Shown here in pieces: positions 34,171-42,575 of a stretch of 64,000 nt of DNA (its first letter is position 1; each line of letters opens with the position of its first letter). The translations under genes were made by a program, and so were the position numbers. This DNA is from GCA-2688775 sp035288865 (GTDB taxonomy: Archaea; Nanobdellota; Nanobdellia; Woesearchaeales; GW2011-AR4), in assembly GCA_035288865.1 (NCBI GenBank), contig DATDZA010000018.1:1-64000 (forward strand), in the 5' to 3' direction. The notes under the pieces are model-generated. The model worked only from the letters and a program-made list of their open reading frames with translations, was not told the origin of the DNA and did not search any database.

Positions 34171-36433
34171 AAGAAGTTTAATGTCGTTTTGTATATTTAT
34201 AATGGTTTCGTACAGTGCATTAGGTATAGTAGATACTAATCCATCTAACAATTTTAAAAATATAACTATAAGTGTTGCCACAACGCAGAAATTAGAGTTA
34301 ACTTTCATCCCAATAGATAATCCGCTTGATTTTAATGTTACCGTTTTAGATTTCATAAAATTTTTTAATGCAACTTACCCAGTAGCAGATAATTACTTGA
34401 CATTTACTTATGGTAAACCTTACGCAAGTCTACCAGAGGAAAAAAGTGACTTAGATAGGTTATTATCTAAATTAGCAAGACGGGGAATACTAAGTTATAA
34501 GAGAACTATCGGTGTAGTTCCGAAATATTGGTTTAAGAACTATACAGTTTTAGCAACAGCTGATGGGTATACCTTAGTTCAACATGGTATCGTGCTGTTT
34601 CCTGGTGGTATTGCCGAAGCAAGGAACCAAAGGCATATAGCCGCACATGAGATTGGGCATACTTTTGGATTGTGTGACGAGCACTCTTCAAGTTACTGGA
34701 ATTCTCAGAATAAAATAGCAGCGGTGCCTGGCTTTTGTCCAAATGGCGATGTGGATAATAACGAAGTTTTAGATTCAAATTGTGAGCCTTTAGGTTGTGC
34801 TACATCCACAATAAATAGAGTAATACCCTGGATTAACTCTACTGGGGAGGTTAATTTATACAATCTTATGGGTAGTGCCGACCAAGACTCTGCATGGATT
34901 TCCAATGAGAGTTATCTACATTTATTAAACAAATTCAAACAAAATTCTTTGATTGCTGTAACTGGACTAGTTTTGAGTGGGATAATTAATAAATCAAGTG
35001 AAGCTATAGACGTATATCCTTCTTATATAATCAACAATGTTGAAATAACACAACCAAATACAACAGTGAATGGAAATTATTCAATAGAGATTCTAGATAA
35101 TGATAGCCAAGTAACTTCAAAAATTAATTTTACTCCATCATTTTTAGATGTGGGTTTTAATGGAAGTAGTATTGAGACAAATATAATTTATTTCATTGTT
35201 GTCATGAACTTTTCTTCAAACAATAAAGGTTTCAGGATTAAAAATAATGATGTGGTGAAAAAAGAAATAAACAAAACGCCCAATACCCCCTCACTCAACC
35301 TTACCTTTCCCTTCGGCAACGAAGTTGTTTCCAACAAAATGAATATTACTTATAATTCTTCTGATTCTGATGGGGATATCCCAAATTACGCAATCTTAAT
35401 ATCATCAGATAACGGAAGTTCATATTCAACCCTAGACATAGATGTAGTAAACAAATCTTTTTTCGTAAACACATCCGATTTGCCCGAGGGCAAAAATTAC
35501 TTAGTAAAAGTCTTAGCAACAGACGGAATCAACACAAACACAACGGTTTCTGAAAATACTTTTGAGATTGATAATGATTTGAGAATAACAAATTTAACAA
35601 CGCTAAATCAAAACAGCACTAAGGAAATATTTTATTATGAAACCAAGAACACTTTAGAAACTCCTTTAACAAATGTTTCTGAACAATTGAATACAGGCGA
35701 ATCAACAGTCCAGTTCACAACAAATCATTCTTTAAACTCAAACGAAAATATTATGGTATTCGTAGCTTACGATTATAACACTACAGGAACTAAAACTTTA
35801 ACAGCAACTGCAACCTCTGGCTCTTACGTTGAGATAGAATCATCAACCATAATAGTTCCAGACATAGAAATAAAAGATTTTATGATTTTAAACCAAAGCA
35901 TAACAAAAAGATTGTTTGGATTTATCATCTTAAACAACTTAAACCAGACTATAAGTAATCTGAACTGGACTTTAAGCACTCAATTAGGAAATATCTCATT
36001 GCCGCAATTTGTTTCTTTAACATCAAATCAAAACCTGTTCAATTTCGTGTTTTATGATTTTGTAAATAAGGGAAATTATAATATAACTATAACCGCTTCA
36101 AACGGAAGCATTAATGCTTCACAAAGCATGGTAATTAAGGTTAAAGACATAAGAGTGGATAATTTAACAGTTGCATTTGACAACAACACAAACAAGATAT
36201 TTAATTTCATAATAAGCAATGACTGGAATTCAAGTTTGCCTGCTGTGAATTGGACATTGAATAACAGCCAAAACATTACCATATCTAATAATTTGATAAG
36301 TCTTGTTCCGGGTGAAAATATATTGGTTTATGTCAATTCTAACTTTACATCAACTGGAAACTTTAATGTAAATGCGAGTGCAATTAACGGAACAACTTTG
36401 GATTCGGAATTGACAAGCGTTAGTGTAACTTAA
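34157..36433 (+). CDS. Secreted zinc metalloprotease with three tandem Ig/CARDB-like repeats
   Basis: 758 residues. A signal-like N-terminus (about 1-23) precedes a metzincin-like domain with AAHEIGHTFGLCDEH near residue 160. This gives HEXXHXXGXXD, where Asp would be the third zinc ligand as in snapalysin-like enzymes. YNLMGSAD near residue 236 fits the Met-turn. An Fn3/Ig-like stretch covers about 375-470. The last 285 residues form three repeats of about 95 residues, beginning DLRITNL, DIEIKDF and DIRVDNL. N-X-S/T sequons are very dense. An alternative start lies at the ATG at 34181. Confidence 0.82.
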   Translation: MQANKRSLMSFCIFIMVSYSALGIVDTNPSNNFKNITISVATTQKLELTFIPIDNPLDFNVTVLDFIKFFNATYPVADNYLTFTYGKPYASLPEEKSDLDRLLSKLARRGILSYKRTIGVVPKYWFKNYTVLATADGYTLVQHGIVLFPGGIAEARNQRHIAAHEIGHTFGLCDEHSSSYWNSQNKIAAVPGFCPNGDVDNNEVLDSNCEPLGCATSTINRVIPWINSTGEVNLYNLMGSADQDSAWISNESYLHLLNKFKQNSLIAVTGLVLSGIINKSSEAIDVYPSYIINNVEITQPNTTVNGNYSIEILDNDSQVTSKINFTPSFLDVGFNGSSIETNIIYFIVVMNFSSNNKGFRIKNNDVVKKEINKTPNTPSLNLTFPFGNEVVSNKMNITYNSSDSDGDIPNYAILISSDNGSSYSTLDIDVVNKSFFVNTSDLPEGKNYLVKVLATDGINTNTTVSENTFEIDNDLRITNLTTLNQNSTKEIFYYETKNTLETPLTNVSEQLNTGESTVQFTTNHSLNSNENIMVFVAYDYNTTGTKTLTATATSGSYVEIESSTIIVPDIEIKDFMILNQSITKRLFGFIILNNLNQTISNLNWTLSTQLGNISLPQFVSLTSNQNLFNFVFYDFVNKGNYNITITASNGSINASQSMVIKVKDIRVDNLTVAFDNNTNKIFNFIISNDWNSSLPAVNWTLNNSQNITISNNLISLVPGENILVYVNSNFTSTGNFNVNASAINGTTLDSELTSVSVT

Positions 36434-36452
36434 ATGACTTCAAACAGCTAAA

Positions 36453-36460
36453 TTTATAAA
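36453..36460 (+). promoter_or_regulatory. TATA box for the GT4/deacetylase pair
   Basis: TTTATAAA is centred 26.5 nt before the ATG at 36483, which marks a new leaderless transcription unit after the surface-protein island. Confidence 0.55.
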
Positions 36461-36482
36461 CCATCTTCCTAAATTAAGCATT

Positions 36483-37676
36483 ATGAAAACAGCGTTAGTT
36501 TTAACATCAACTTTCCCAAGATGGAAGAATGACACAACTCCAAGATTTGTTTATGAACTAAGCGACAGGCTGGCAGAGATGGGAACAAAAATAATAGTTA
36601 TGGCTCCGCATGCTGATGGGGCTCTGAAGCAGGAAAATATAGAGCACGTTGATATTCACAGGTTTCGATATTTTTATCCGTATAAATTACAGAAGCTGGC
36701 TTACGGCGCTGGAATTATTCCTAATTTTAAAAGAAGCTTTGCAGCCAAGCTAAACGTTCCATTTTTTCTTTTGTCGGAATATTTTTCAGCCAGTAGATTA
36801 ATTAAGCAGGAAAATCCTGACATTATTCATGCGCATTGGCTCATACCTCAGGGAATTATAGGCGCAATGCTGAAAAACAAGAAAACTAAACTTATTGTGA
36901 CAGTCCACGGAAGCGATTTGTTTCCGCTGAAGAATTTTATTTTCAGGTTTTTGCAGAGAAATGTTTTAAAGAAAGCAGATTTCTGCACGGTGAACAGCGA
37001 AGCTACATGGAATGAATTGGTCAAAAGATTTCCGGAATACCAATCTAAAGTGAAATTAATTCCCATGGGAGTTGACACAGACTTATTTGTCCGTAAAGAT
37101 GTCAAATCCAAATTCAGGCAATACAAAAATAAAAAAATCATTCTTTATGTAGGCCGGCTGAACGAGCAGAAAGGCATAGGCTATCTGATTAAATCATTGC
37201 CAACAGTAAATAAAAAAATATCAAATTCAAGATTACTTATTATAGGGGAGGGAGCGTACAAAAAAGAACTTCAAAAGCTTGTGGATTCATTAAATCTGGA
37301 GAATGTAGAATTTCTTGGCTCAATTCCACACAAAAATCTTGTTGATTACTATAATCTTGCCGATGTTTTTGTATTGCCGGCGGTGACAAGCAGGATTGGA
37401 ACAGAAGGGCAAGGCCTTGTTTTGGCTGAAGCAATGGCATGTGGGGCCTGCGTAATTGGCACAGAAACAGGTGGCATCAAGTTTCTGATAAAAAACAATC
37501 AAAATGGACTATTGGTCAAGGAAAAAGATGAATCTCATCTGGCAGATAGCATTATTCAAGTTTTAAGCGACAATAAATTAAAGAAAAAATTATCAAAGAA
37601 CGGAATTCAATTTGTAAAGAAAAATTATTCGTGGGGCACCATTGTCAGGAAATTTAATAATTTATACAATAGCTAA
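36483..37676 (+). CDS. GT4 family glycosyltransferase
   Basis: 397 residues with the GT-B layout. The N-terminal half has HAHWLIPQGIIG and TVHGSDLFPLK. The C-terminal half has KIILYVGRLNEQKGIGYLIK, LLIIGEGAYK and TEGQGLVLAEAMACGACVIG, the EX7E-type region of GT4 enzymes. It adds a sugar from a nucleotide donor in surface glycan assembly. It is followed one base later by the deacetylase gene, so the products may modify the same glycan. Donor and acceptor are unknown. Confidence 0.88.
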   Translation: MKTALVLTSTFPRWKNDTTPRFVYELSDRLAEMGTKIIVMAPHADGALKQENIEHVDIHRFRYFYPYKLQKLAYGAGIIPNFKRSFAAKLNVPFFLLSEYFSASRLIKQENPDIIHAHWLIPQGIIGAMLKNKKTKLIVTVHGSDLFPLKNFIFRFLQRNVLKKADFCTVNSEATWNELVKRFPEYQSKVKLIPMGVDTDLFVRKDVKSKFRQYKNKKIILYVGRLNEQKGIGYLIKSLPTVNKKISNSRLLIIGEGAYKKELQKLVDSLNLENVEFLGSIPHKNLVDYYNLADVFVLPAVTSRIGTEGQGLVLAEAMACGACVIGTETGGIKFLIKNNQNGLLVKEKDESHLADSIIQVLSDNKLKKKLSKNGIQFVKKNYSWGTIVRKFNNLYNS

Positions 37677-37677
37677 G

Positions 37678-38736
37678 ATGAAAAAATTAAAAATTGGATT
37701 GTATAATATGTTGAACATACCTTTAGGAAAGAGATCCCTGAAACTAATGTCAAAATCAGTTTACGTTAAAAATCTTAAAGGCAATAATAAATCAACAAAT
37801 AAAAGTAGTCCAAAAATCAAACACAAAAAATTCCTGATATCAATAACGATAGATACCGAATCTGGTTATGTAAAGAAAAATAATGAAAGAGTTTGGCAAA
37901 AAGAGAATCCGAAGGCTTACATCGGTTATTATAAAGGAATTGAAAACTGGAGGAATTTATTAAACAGATACAATGCAAAAGCCACTTTTTTCTTATCTAC
38001 AAACTGCTTTAGCGCCAAAAATTCAGAATTAAATAAAATCAACAATCAGTTAAAATCATTATTAAAAGAAAATCATGAAATTGGGCTGCATCTGCATCCT
38101 GACAGTGATTTGGCTTTGCAAAAAGAACTGAACAAGGAATTTGAATATACTAGCTCTAAATTTTATAATAAAAAGGAAATAAATAAATTGATTTCAACTT
38201 CAAGGAAAATAATTAAAAATAATTTAAAAATTAATCCAACAAGCTTCAGATGGGGGAATTGGGCATTGAATACCGATGCTGCAAAAGCACTGCAGGAGAA
38301 TGGATTTAAAGTTGACAGCTCTGCAACGCCGGGAATTAAAGGGCATTTAAAAGATGGAATGCATTTTGATTGGTCTAAAACAGATGAGCATTACCTTTGG
38401 AAACTGTCATTAAATAATTATCAGGACACTAAAACTCAAAATTCTAAAATTCTTGAGATTCCGATTGCTACATTTAATTTCATGGGTAAGACATTAAGAG
38501 CAGATCCAGTTTATTCTGAATTATTAAAAGCAGCTTTTAATTATTATTATAAAAATGCTGACCGGTCAAAGAAACCATTTGTTTTTGTTGTTATATCCCA
38601 CAGCATCGAGGCAACGCATGAAGATGGGAGCATTACTCAAGTTATTAAGGACACTGAGGAATTTATCAAGCATTGCAAGAAGTTTAAGGAAGTTGAGTTT
38701 GTGACGGTAGATGAGGCTTATAAAAAAATTAAATAA
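37678..38736 (+). CDS. Polysaccharide deacetylase-like protein (CE4/NodB-related)
   Basis: 352 residues from the ATG at 37678, one base after the GT4 stop. SITIDTESGYV carries the family's Asp pair region (TXDTE), AKATFFLSTNCF matches the ATFF motif, and HEIGLHLHPDSDL gives the metal-binding His pair. FVVISHSIEATH near the C-terminus supplies the later catalytic region. Such enzymes remove N- or O-acetyl groups from polysaccharides; they are also used on lipid-linked sugars. No clear signal peptide is seen, so a cytoplasmic or peripheral site is likely. Confidence 0.82.
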   Translation: MKKLKIGLYNMLNIPLGKRSLKLMSKSVYVKNLKGNNKSTNKSSPKIKHKKFLISITIDTESGYVKKNNERVWQKENPKAYIGYYKGIENWRNLLNRYNAKATFFLSTNCFSAKNSELNKINNQLKSLLKENHEIGLHLHPDSDLALQKELNKEFEYTSSKFYNKKEINKLISTSRKIIKNNLKINPTSFRWGNWALNTDAAKALQENGFKVDSSATPGIKGHLKDGMHFDWSKTDEHYLWKLSLNNYQDTKTQNSKILEIPIATFNFMGKTLRADPVYSELLKAAFNYYYKNADRSKKPFVFVVISHSIEATHEDGSITQVIKDTEEFIKHCKKFKEVEFVTVDEAYKKIK

Positions 38737-39588
38737 CTATTTCTTTCCTTTTCCCATCATCGCAACATAATAATGGTAGATTGTATTGCCTTTGTAATGC
38801 ACTATAAAAGAAATGATCTGAATTAAGACAGAAACGCTTCCGTATATCATTAAGTACCAATAAAGCATCGAGTATTTAGGCAATGCATTCCAGTAATAAT
38901 TGTTTAATGTTTCCAATAAAACTAAGATGTTAATGTGGATTATGTTAAAAGGGGCGCCCCAGAATTCCTTAATAAAATCATAAGTATGATATAATTTTGC
39001 TCCTGTTTCTGTTGAGCCGCCTTCAACATTTGGGCTCTTTCCGACTATTGAAGAGTATTTTTTTAATTTTTCGTCACTTCTGTTATTTTTTCTGTCTCTT
39101 ATTGCATTCTTGACTACTGCAGACTTTATGGCTGACAGAACAGTTGACCTTGAAAATACTCCGCACAGAAATCCGAAAATTACTGCTGACTTGTAGCCAG
39201 TTGCTAGAAATATCCCAAAACCCAAACTGAAAAAAATTAATGGGACTGACAATTCATGATAATATTGCTCCAGAAAAGTTCCCATCATGCTTCCTTCTTT
39301 CCTGTACCGTGCGACTTCACCGTTAACGTTGTCTAAAATAACTGTGAAATGAATTATTAAAATTCCTATTAACATTAATTTTAATGTTCCAAATGTCATG
39401 AAAGCTGAACCCAGGATAGCCAATAAAATCATGCCAATCGTAATCATGTCCGCACTTATTGGGGTGTATAAAAGCAATTTAGTGACGTAAATAGAAATTT
39501 TCATGGTCACCCATTCCATGTACAATGGTCTTCTGCTTTTTGAATCCTTGTAGCAGATTTCCCTTAGTTCTTTTATGGATTCTACCAT
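38737..39588 (-). CDS. CDP-alcohol phosphatidyltransferase-family membrane enzyme with altered motif
   Basis: 283 residues with about six hydrophobic helices. The family motif should read DXXDGXXARX8GX3DX3D; here it reads DNVNGEVARYRKEGSMMG then FLEQYYHE, so the second Asp is Asn, the third Glu and the fourth His. The enzyme may use a modified substrate, or have lost standard phosphotransfer. I choose the ATG at 39588, with TTTAAA centred about 28 nt upstream; the in-frame TTG at 39603 is less likely. It follows the PHP gene and could be partly read through from it. Confidence 0.75.
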   Translation of the reverse strand: MVESIKELREICYKDSKSRRPLYMEWVTMKISIYVTKLLLYTPISADMITIGMILLAILGSAFMTFGTLKLMLIGILIIHFTVILDNVNGEVARYRKEGSMMGTFLEQYYHELSVPLIFFSLGFGIFLATGYKSAVIFGFLCGVFSRSTVLSAIKSAVVKNAIRDRKNNRSDEKLKKYSSIVGKSPNVEGGSTETGAKLYHTYDFIKEFWGAPFNIIHINILVLLETLNNYYWNALPKYSMLYWYLMIYGSVSVLIQIISFIVHYKGNTIYHYYVAMMGKGKK

Positions 39589-39614
39589 TGTAATTAAAGT
39601 CAAGAATAGGATAT

Positions 39615-40490
39615 TTAAAGGTATCTTTTAAGATTTATGTGATTTCTTAGATTCTTTAGTACCGAATAAGGAATTTTCAGCTTTCCTAAAACCTGGTCGG
39701 GCCGTCCGTGAAAATCCGAGCCGCCGGTTTCCAATATATTTTTTTCTTTTACGATTTTTCTGAATTCGCTGATTGTTTTTGCATTTGCCCTTTTTCCGGT
39801 GTGGTATCTTGATGTTTCATAAGAATAATATGTTTCAATCCCATCACCGCCATTTTTCAGGAAGTAGTCAATGAATTTGTCTATGTTAAAATTATTATAA
39901 ACTCCCGGGTGCGAAATAAAAACCAAGCCATTTGCCGCATGAACTGCCTTTATCGCTTCTTTTATGCTTATTTTATTTCTTCGTTCAACATAAGCTAATT
40001 TTCCGACTGACAAATATTTGTCAAAGGCTTCATCAAATGAATTTACTTTATCAGGATTATTTTTTATTATTATTTTTGCGATATGGGGCCTTCCAATTTC
40101 TCCTTTTGCTATTGCCTTTACCTCATCAAATGTTATCTTAAATCCCAGTTTCCTGAATTTAGTTATTATTTCTTTTTTTTGCCTCTCTCTGCAAGTTCGC
40201 GCTTTTTTTATTAAAGACTTAAGTGTTTTGTTTTTGTGATTGATAAATAAACCCAAGATGTGCGTATCAACATAGCCTTTGTCGTCGCAGCTTATTTCGA
40301 CTCCCGGAACTATTTCAATATTTTTTCCTTTAGCCGCTATTATTGCCTCATCAATTCCGTTGAAAGAGTCATGGTCCGTTATTGCGATTGCGCTGAGGTT
40401 TTTTTTTATAGCGAGTTCAACAAGCTTTCTTGGAGAAAGCTTACCGTCTGATGCTGTAGTGTGGCACTGCAAGTCTATATTTTTCATCAT
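39615..40490 (-). CDS. PHP-domain phosphoesterase (TrpH/YciV-like), copy A
   Basis: 291 residues. The first metal motif reads DLQCHTTASDG; the usual HXH is QXH. Other motifs are AITDHDSFNGI, VPGVEISC, THILGLF, GRPHIAKI, FISHPGVY and GGSDFHGRPD. The length and order match YciV/TrpH-type proteins, a member of which hydrolyses 3',5'-nucleoside bisphosphates such as pAp. It is 3 nt after the APS kinase gene, in the same operon as its paralogue at 41021-41908. Conversion of pAp would fit a PAPS-using pathway. Confidence 0.85.
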   Translation of the reverse strand: MMKNIDLQCHTTASDGKLSPRKLVELAIKKNLSAIAITDHDSFNGIDEAIIAAKGKNIEIVPGVEISCDDKGYVDTHILGLFINHKNKTLKSLIKKARTCRERQKKEIITKFRKLGFKITFDEVKAIAKGEIGRPHIAKIIIKNNPDKVNSFDEAFDKYLSVGKLAYVERRNKISIKEAIKAVHAANGLVFISHPGVYNNFNIDKFIDYFLKNGGDGIETYYSYETSRYHTGKRANAKTISEFRKIVKEKNILETGGSDFHGRPDQVLGKLKIPYSVLKNLRNHINLKRYL

Positions 40491-40493
40491 GGA

Positions 40494-41024
40494 TTATAAA
40501 ATAATTTTAGATTTAATTACTTTCAGCAATTTACCTACAGATTCCTCGACTGACTCCCTGTCAGTATTAAGCGTCAAGTCCGGATTTTTAGGCTCTTCAT
40601 ATTTTGAAGAAGTGCTCAAGAAATTCTCAAATCCCTTTTCCTTTCTTTTGGCTTTCTTGTAATGCCCTTTTACATCCCTTTGTCTGCATATCTCGAGCGG
40701 GCATTTTACATGGACTAAAAGCATTTTTTTCAGAATACTCTTTGCGTATTCCCTTGAGCTTTCTGTAGGTGAAGCAACAGATGCTATAACAAGAACTCCA
40801 TTTTTAGATATTATTCTGCATATTCCGGCTACTCTTTTCATGTGCTTATTTCTTTCTTCAACTGTGTATCCCAAATCAGAGGAAACAGTTTTTCTTATTT
40901 CATCTCCATCTACAATCACAACACTAATCTTATCATGCCTTAGCTTGTCTGCCAGCCCGGAAGCAATGGTTGACTTTCCAGCTCCGTGATGGCCTGTAAA
41001 CCATATTGTCCAAGATTCTTTCAT
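40494..41024 (-). CDS. cysC: Adenylylsulfate (APS) kinase-like protein
   Basis: 176 residues, close to the CysC length. Walker A is TGHHGAGKSTIASGLADKL. The following IVDGDEIRKTVSSDLGYTVE and RNKHMKRVAGICRI match the APS kinase pattern (DGDNVRHGLNRDLGF, R.ENIRR). It would phosphorylate APS at the 3' hydroxyl to form PAPS, the sulfate donor. It overlaps the upstream PHP gene by 4 nt (ATGA) and lies 3 nt before the second PHP gene. No sulfate adenylyltransferase or sulfotransferase is visible in the window. Activity on another substrate is possible. Confidence 0.87.
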   Translation of the reverse strand: MKESWTIWFTGHHGAGKSTIASGLADKLRHDKISVVIVDGDEIRKTVSSDLGYTVEERNKHMKRVAGICRIISKNGVLVIASVASPTESSREYAKSILKKMLLVHVKCPLEICRQRDVKGHYKKAKRKEKGFENFLSTSSKYEEPKNPDLTLNTDRESVEESVGKLLKVIKSKIIL

Positions 41025-41908
41025 TTTCCTGCCGATTTGTTTCTTGTTTTAACTGCTTTTTTAAGGTTTTCCAAAATGTTTTCAGGTATCTGTATTTCTC
41101 CCAAAGTTGACCTGTACATATCATGGTGGTCATTCCCGCCGCTTTCGAGCAGGTTTTTTGATTTTACAATTTTTTTATAAAATTTATTTAATTGTTCATT
41201 ACCATCCCTGTCAATTTTAAGCTCAGGGCATACTATGTGGTACGGGTAATAAGTTTCTATGCCGTCGCCGCCACTGGCAATAAAATGATCAACAAGCTTT
41301 AATGAATGTTCTCTTGGATAAATGCCCGGATGGGCAAGTATAGCCAATCCTTTTGCCTGCTTTATTATCCTTATTGCATCTGCTACAGATACTCTGCTCT
41401 CAGTCTTTACAAAAGCTTTTTTCCCTCTTCCAATAAGTTTGTCAAAAACATCCCTCACAGAAGAGAATTTATCAGGATACTTTTTGATAAGGTATTTTGC
41501 AATATGCGGCCTTCCAAAAGTTCCGCCAACAGTTTTTTTTACATCGCTGTAAGTTATCTTGTATCCTAAATACCTTAATTTTCCAATTATGAGCTTTTTG
41601 TTTTCCTCTCTTTTGAAATTTATGTGTTTAATTAGATTTAGAAGTTCTTTATTCTTATAATCTATAAATAATCCAAGCACATCTATCTTTTCATAAGAAA
41701 AAAGCGGGTCATCACAGCTGAGCTCCACACCAGGGATTATTTCTATGTTTTTTCCTTTAGAGTATTCTATGGCTTTTCTTAATGATCCAACAGAATCATG
41801 ATCGGTAATTGCAATAGCGCTTAACTTCTTTTTTATCGCCAGCTCTATCAATTCCTCCGGGGATAGTTCTCCGTCAGAGGCTGTTGTATGGCTTTGCAGG
41901 TCTATCAT
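41021..41908 (-). CDS. PHP-domain phosphoesterase (TrpH/YciV-like), copy B
   Basis: 295 residues, clearly paralogous to copy A at 39615-40490. The first motif is DLQSHTTASDG (again QXH), followed by AITDHDSVGSL, VPGVELSC, GRPHIAKY, ILAHPGIYP and SGGNDHHDMY. The metal ligand seen as THILG in copy A appears as IDVLG here, so His is replaced by Asp. The two copies may have different substrates or one may be weaker. It precedes the APS kinase gene with a 4-nt overlap, and the HIT-like gene lies 42 nt upstream. Confidence 0.85.
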   Translation of the reverse strand: MIDLQSHTTASDGELSPEELIELAIKKKLSAIAITDHDSVGSLRKAIEYSKGKNIEIIPGVELSCDDPLFSYEKIDVLGLFIDYKNKELLNLIKHINFKREENKKLIIGKLRYLGYKITYSDVKKTVGGTFGRPHIAKYLIKKYPDKFSSVRDVFDKLIGRGKKAFVKTESRVSVADAIRIIKQAKGLAILAHPGIYPREHSLKLVDHFIASGGDGIETYYPYHIVCPELKIDRDGNEQLNKFYKKIVKSKNLLESGGNDHHDMYRSTLGEIQIPENILENLKKAVKTRNKSAGK

Positions 41909-41950
41909 TTTAGGTAATGGAAGTCAGTAACTATTTCACATTATTTCTTA

Positions 41951-42574
41951 TTATCTCTTCAGCAGCAATGCAAGCCTTTTTGCCAGCTTTTCAAACCTGC
42001 CCGAACCAATTTCAATTTTTTTTACAGGAATCATCTTCACGAACTCTTTTCCATTTTTATCTTTGAATATCTCTTTTTTGCCGAAAGAACTGTCAACAGT
42101 ATAGGGCTGGCCTATATTGTCCCGGAATGGAAATACTTTGATGTGGAGGTGCTCCTTTTTCTCTTTCCATGTAGTGCACTTGCCATAGGCTGCAACAGGT
42201 GCGGAAGAGATTTTCTGTTCGGCGTTGGCCAATAAATTTTCGTTTTGCATCAAAATCACCGTCATGGCCCTGCAAATCCTGGAAAATGACAATCCAAAAT
42301 TTTCTGCCATTCCCTGATATGCGCCGATCTGGGAAAAATGAGTAAGATGGGATATCGGCATAAGCTGTATTGTAAAATCAAATTCAGGATTGCCCCCGGT
42401 TTGTGGGGACAAAGTAGCGAACCAGCCGTTTTTTTTATTCCCTATTTTAAAAATAACCGCACCATATCCGGTTTTTTCTCCGACTTTATAGGCTGCATCT
42501 TTGCATAAATTACAATTCTTTTTTTGGCCGGCATTCTCCTGCAGAAGCTTTTCTGCTTCCTTGACCGCGTGCAT
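41951..42574 (-). CDS. HIT/GalT-like superfamily protein
   Basis: 207 residues. An N-terminal pair CNLC near residue 21 resembles the zinc-binding segment found before HIT domains. FTIQLMPISHLTHFSQI and HLHIKVFPFRDNIGQP resemble the strand and His motif of the HIT superfamily, with HXH rather than the full HXHXH. HIT enzymes hydrolyse or transfer nucleoside monophosphates; relatives include Ap4A phosphorylase and ADP-sulfurylase. It starts one base after the nucleotidyltransferase-like gene ends (TGAAATG), so it is translationally coupled. The assignment is moderate. Confidence 0.6.
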   Translation of the reverse strand: MHAVKEAEKLLQENAGQKKNCNLCKDAAYKVGEKTGYGAVIFKIGNKKNGWFATLSPQTGGNPEFDFTIQLMPISHLTHFSQIGAYQGMAENFGLSFSRICRAMTVILMQNENLLANAEQKISSAPVAAYGKCTTWKEKKEHLHIKVFPFRDNIGQPYTVDSSFGKKEIFKDKNGKEFVKMIPVKKIEIGSGRFEKLAKRLALLLKR

Positions 42575-42575
42575 T

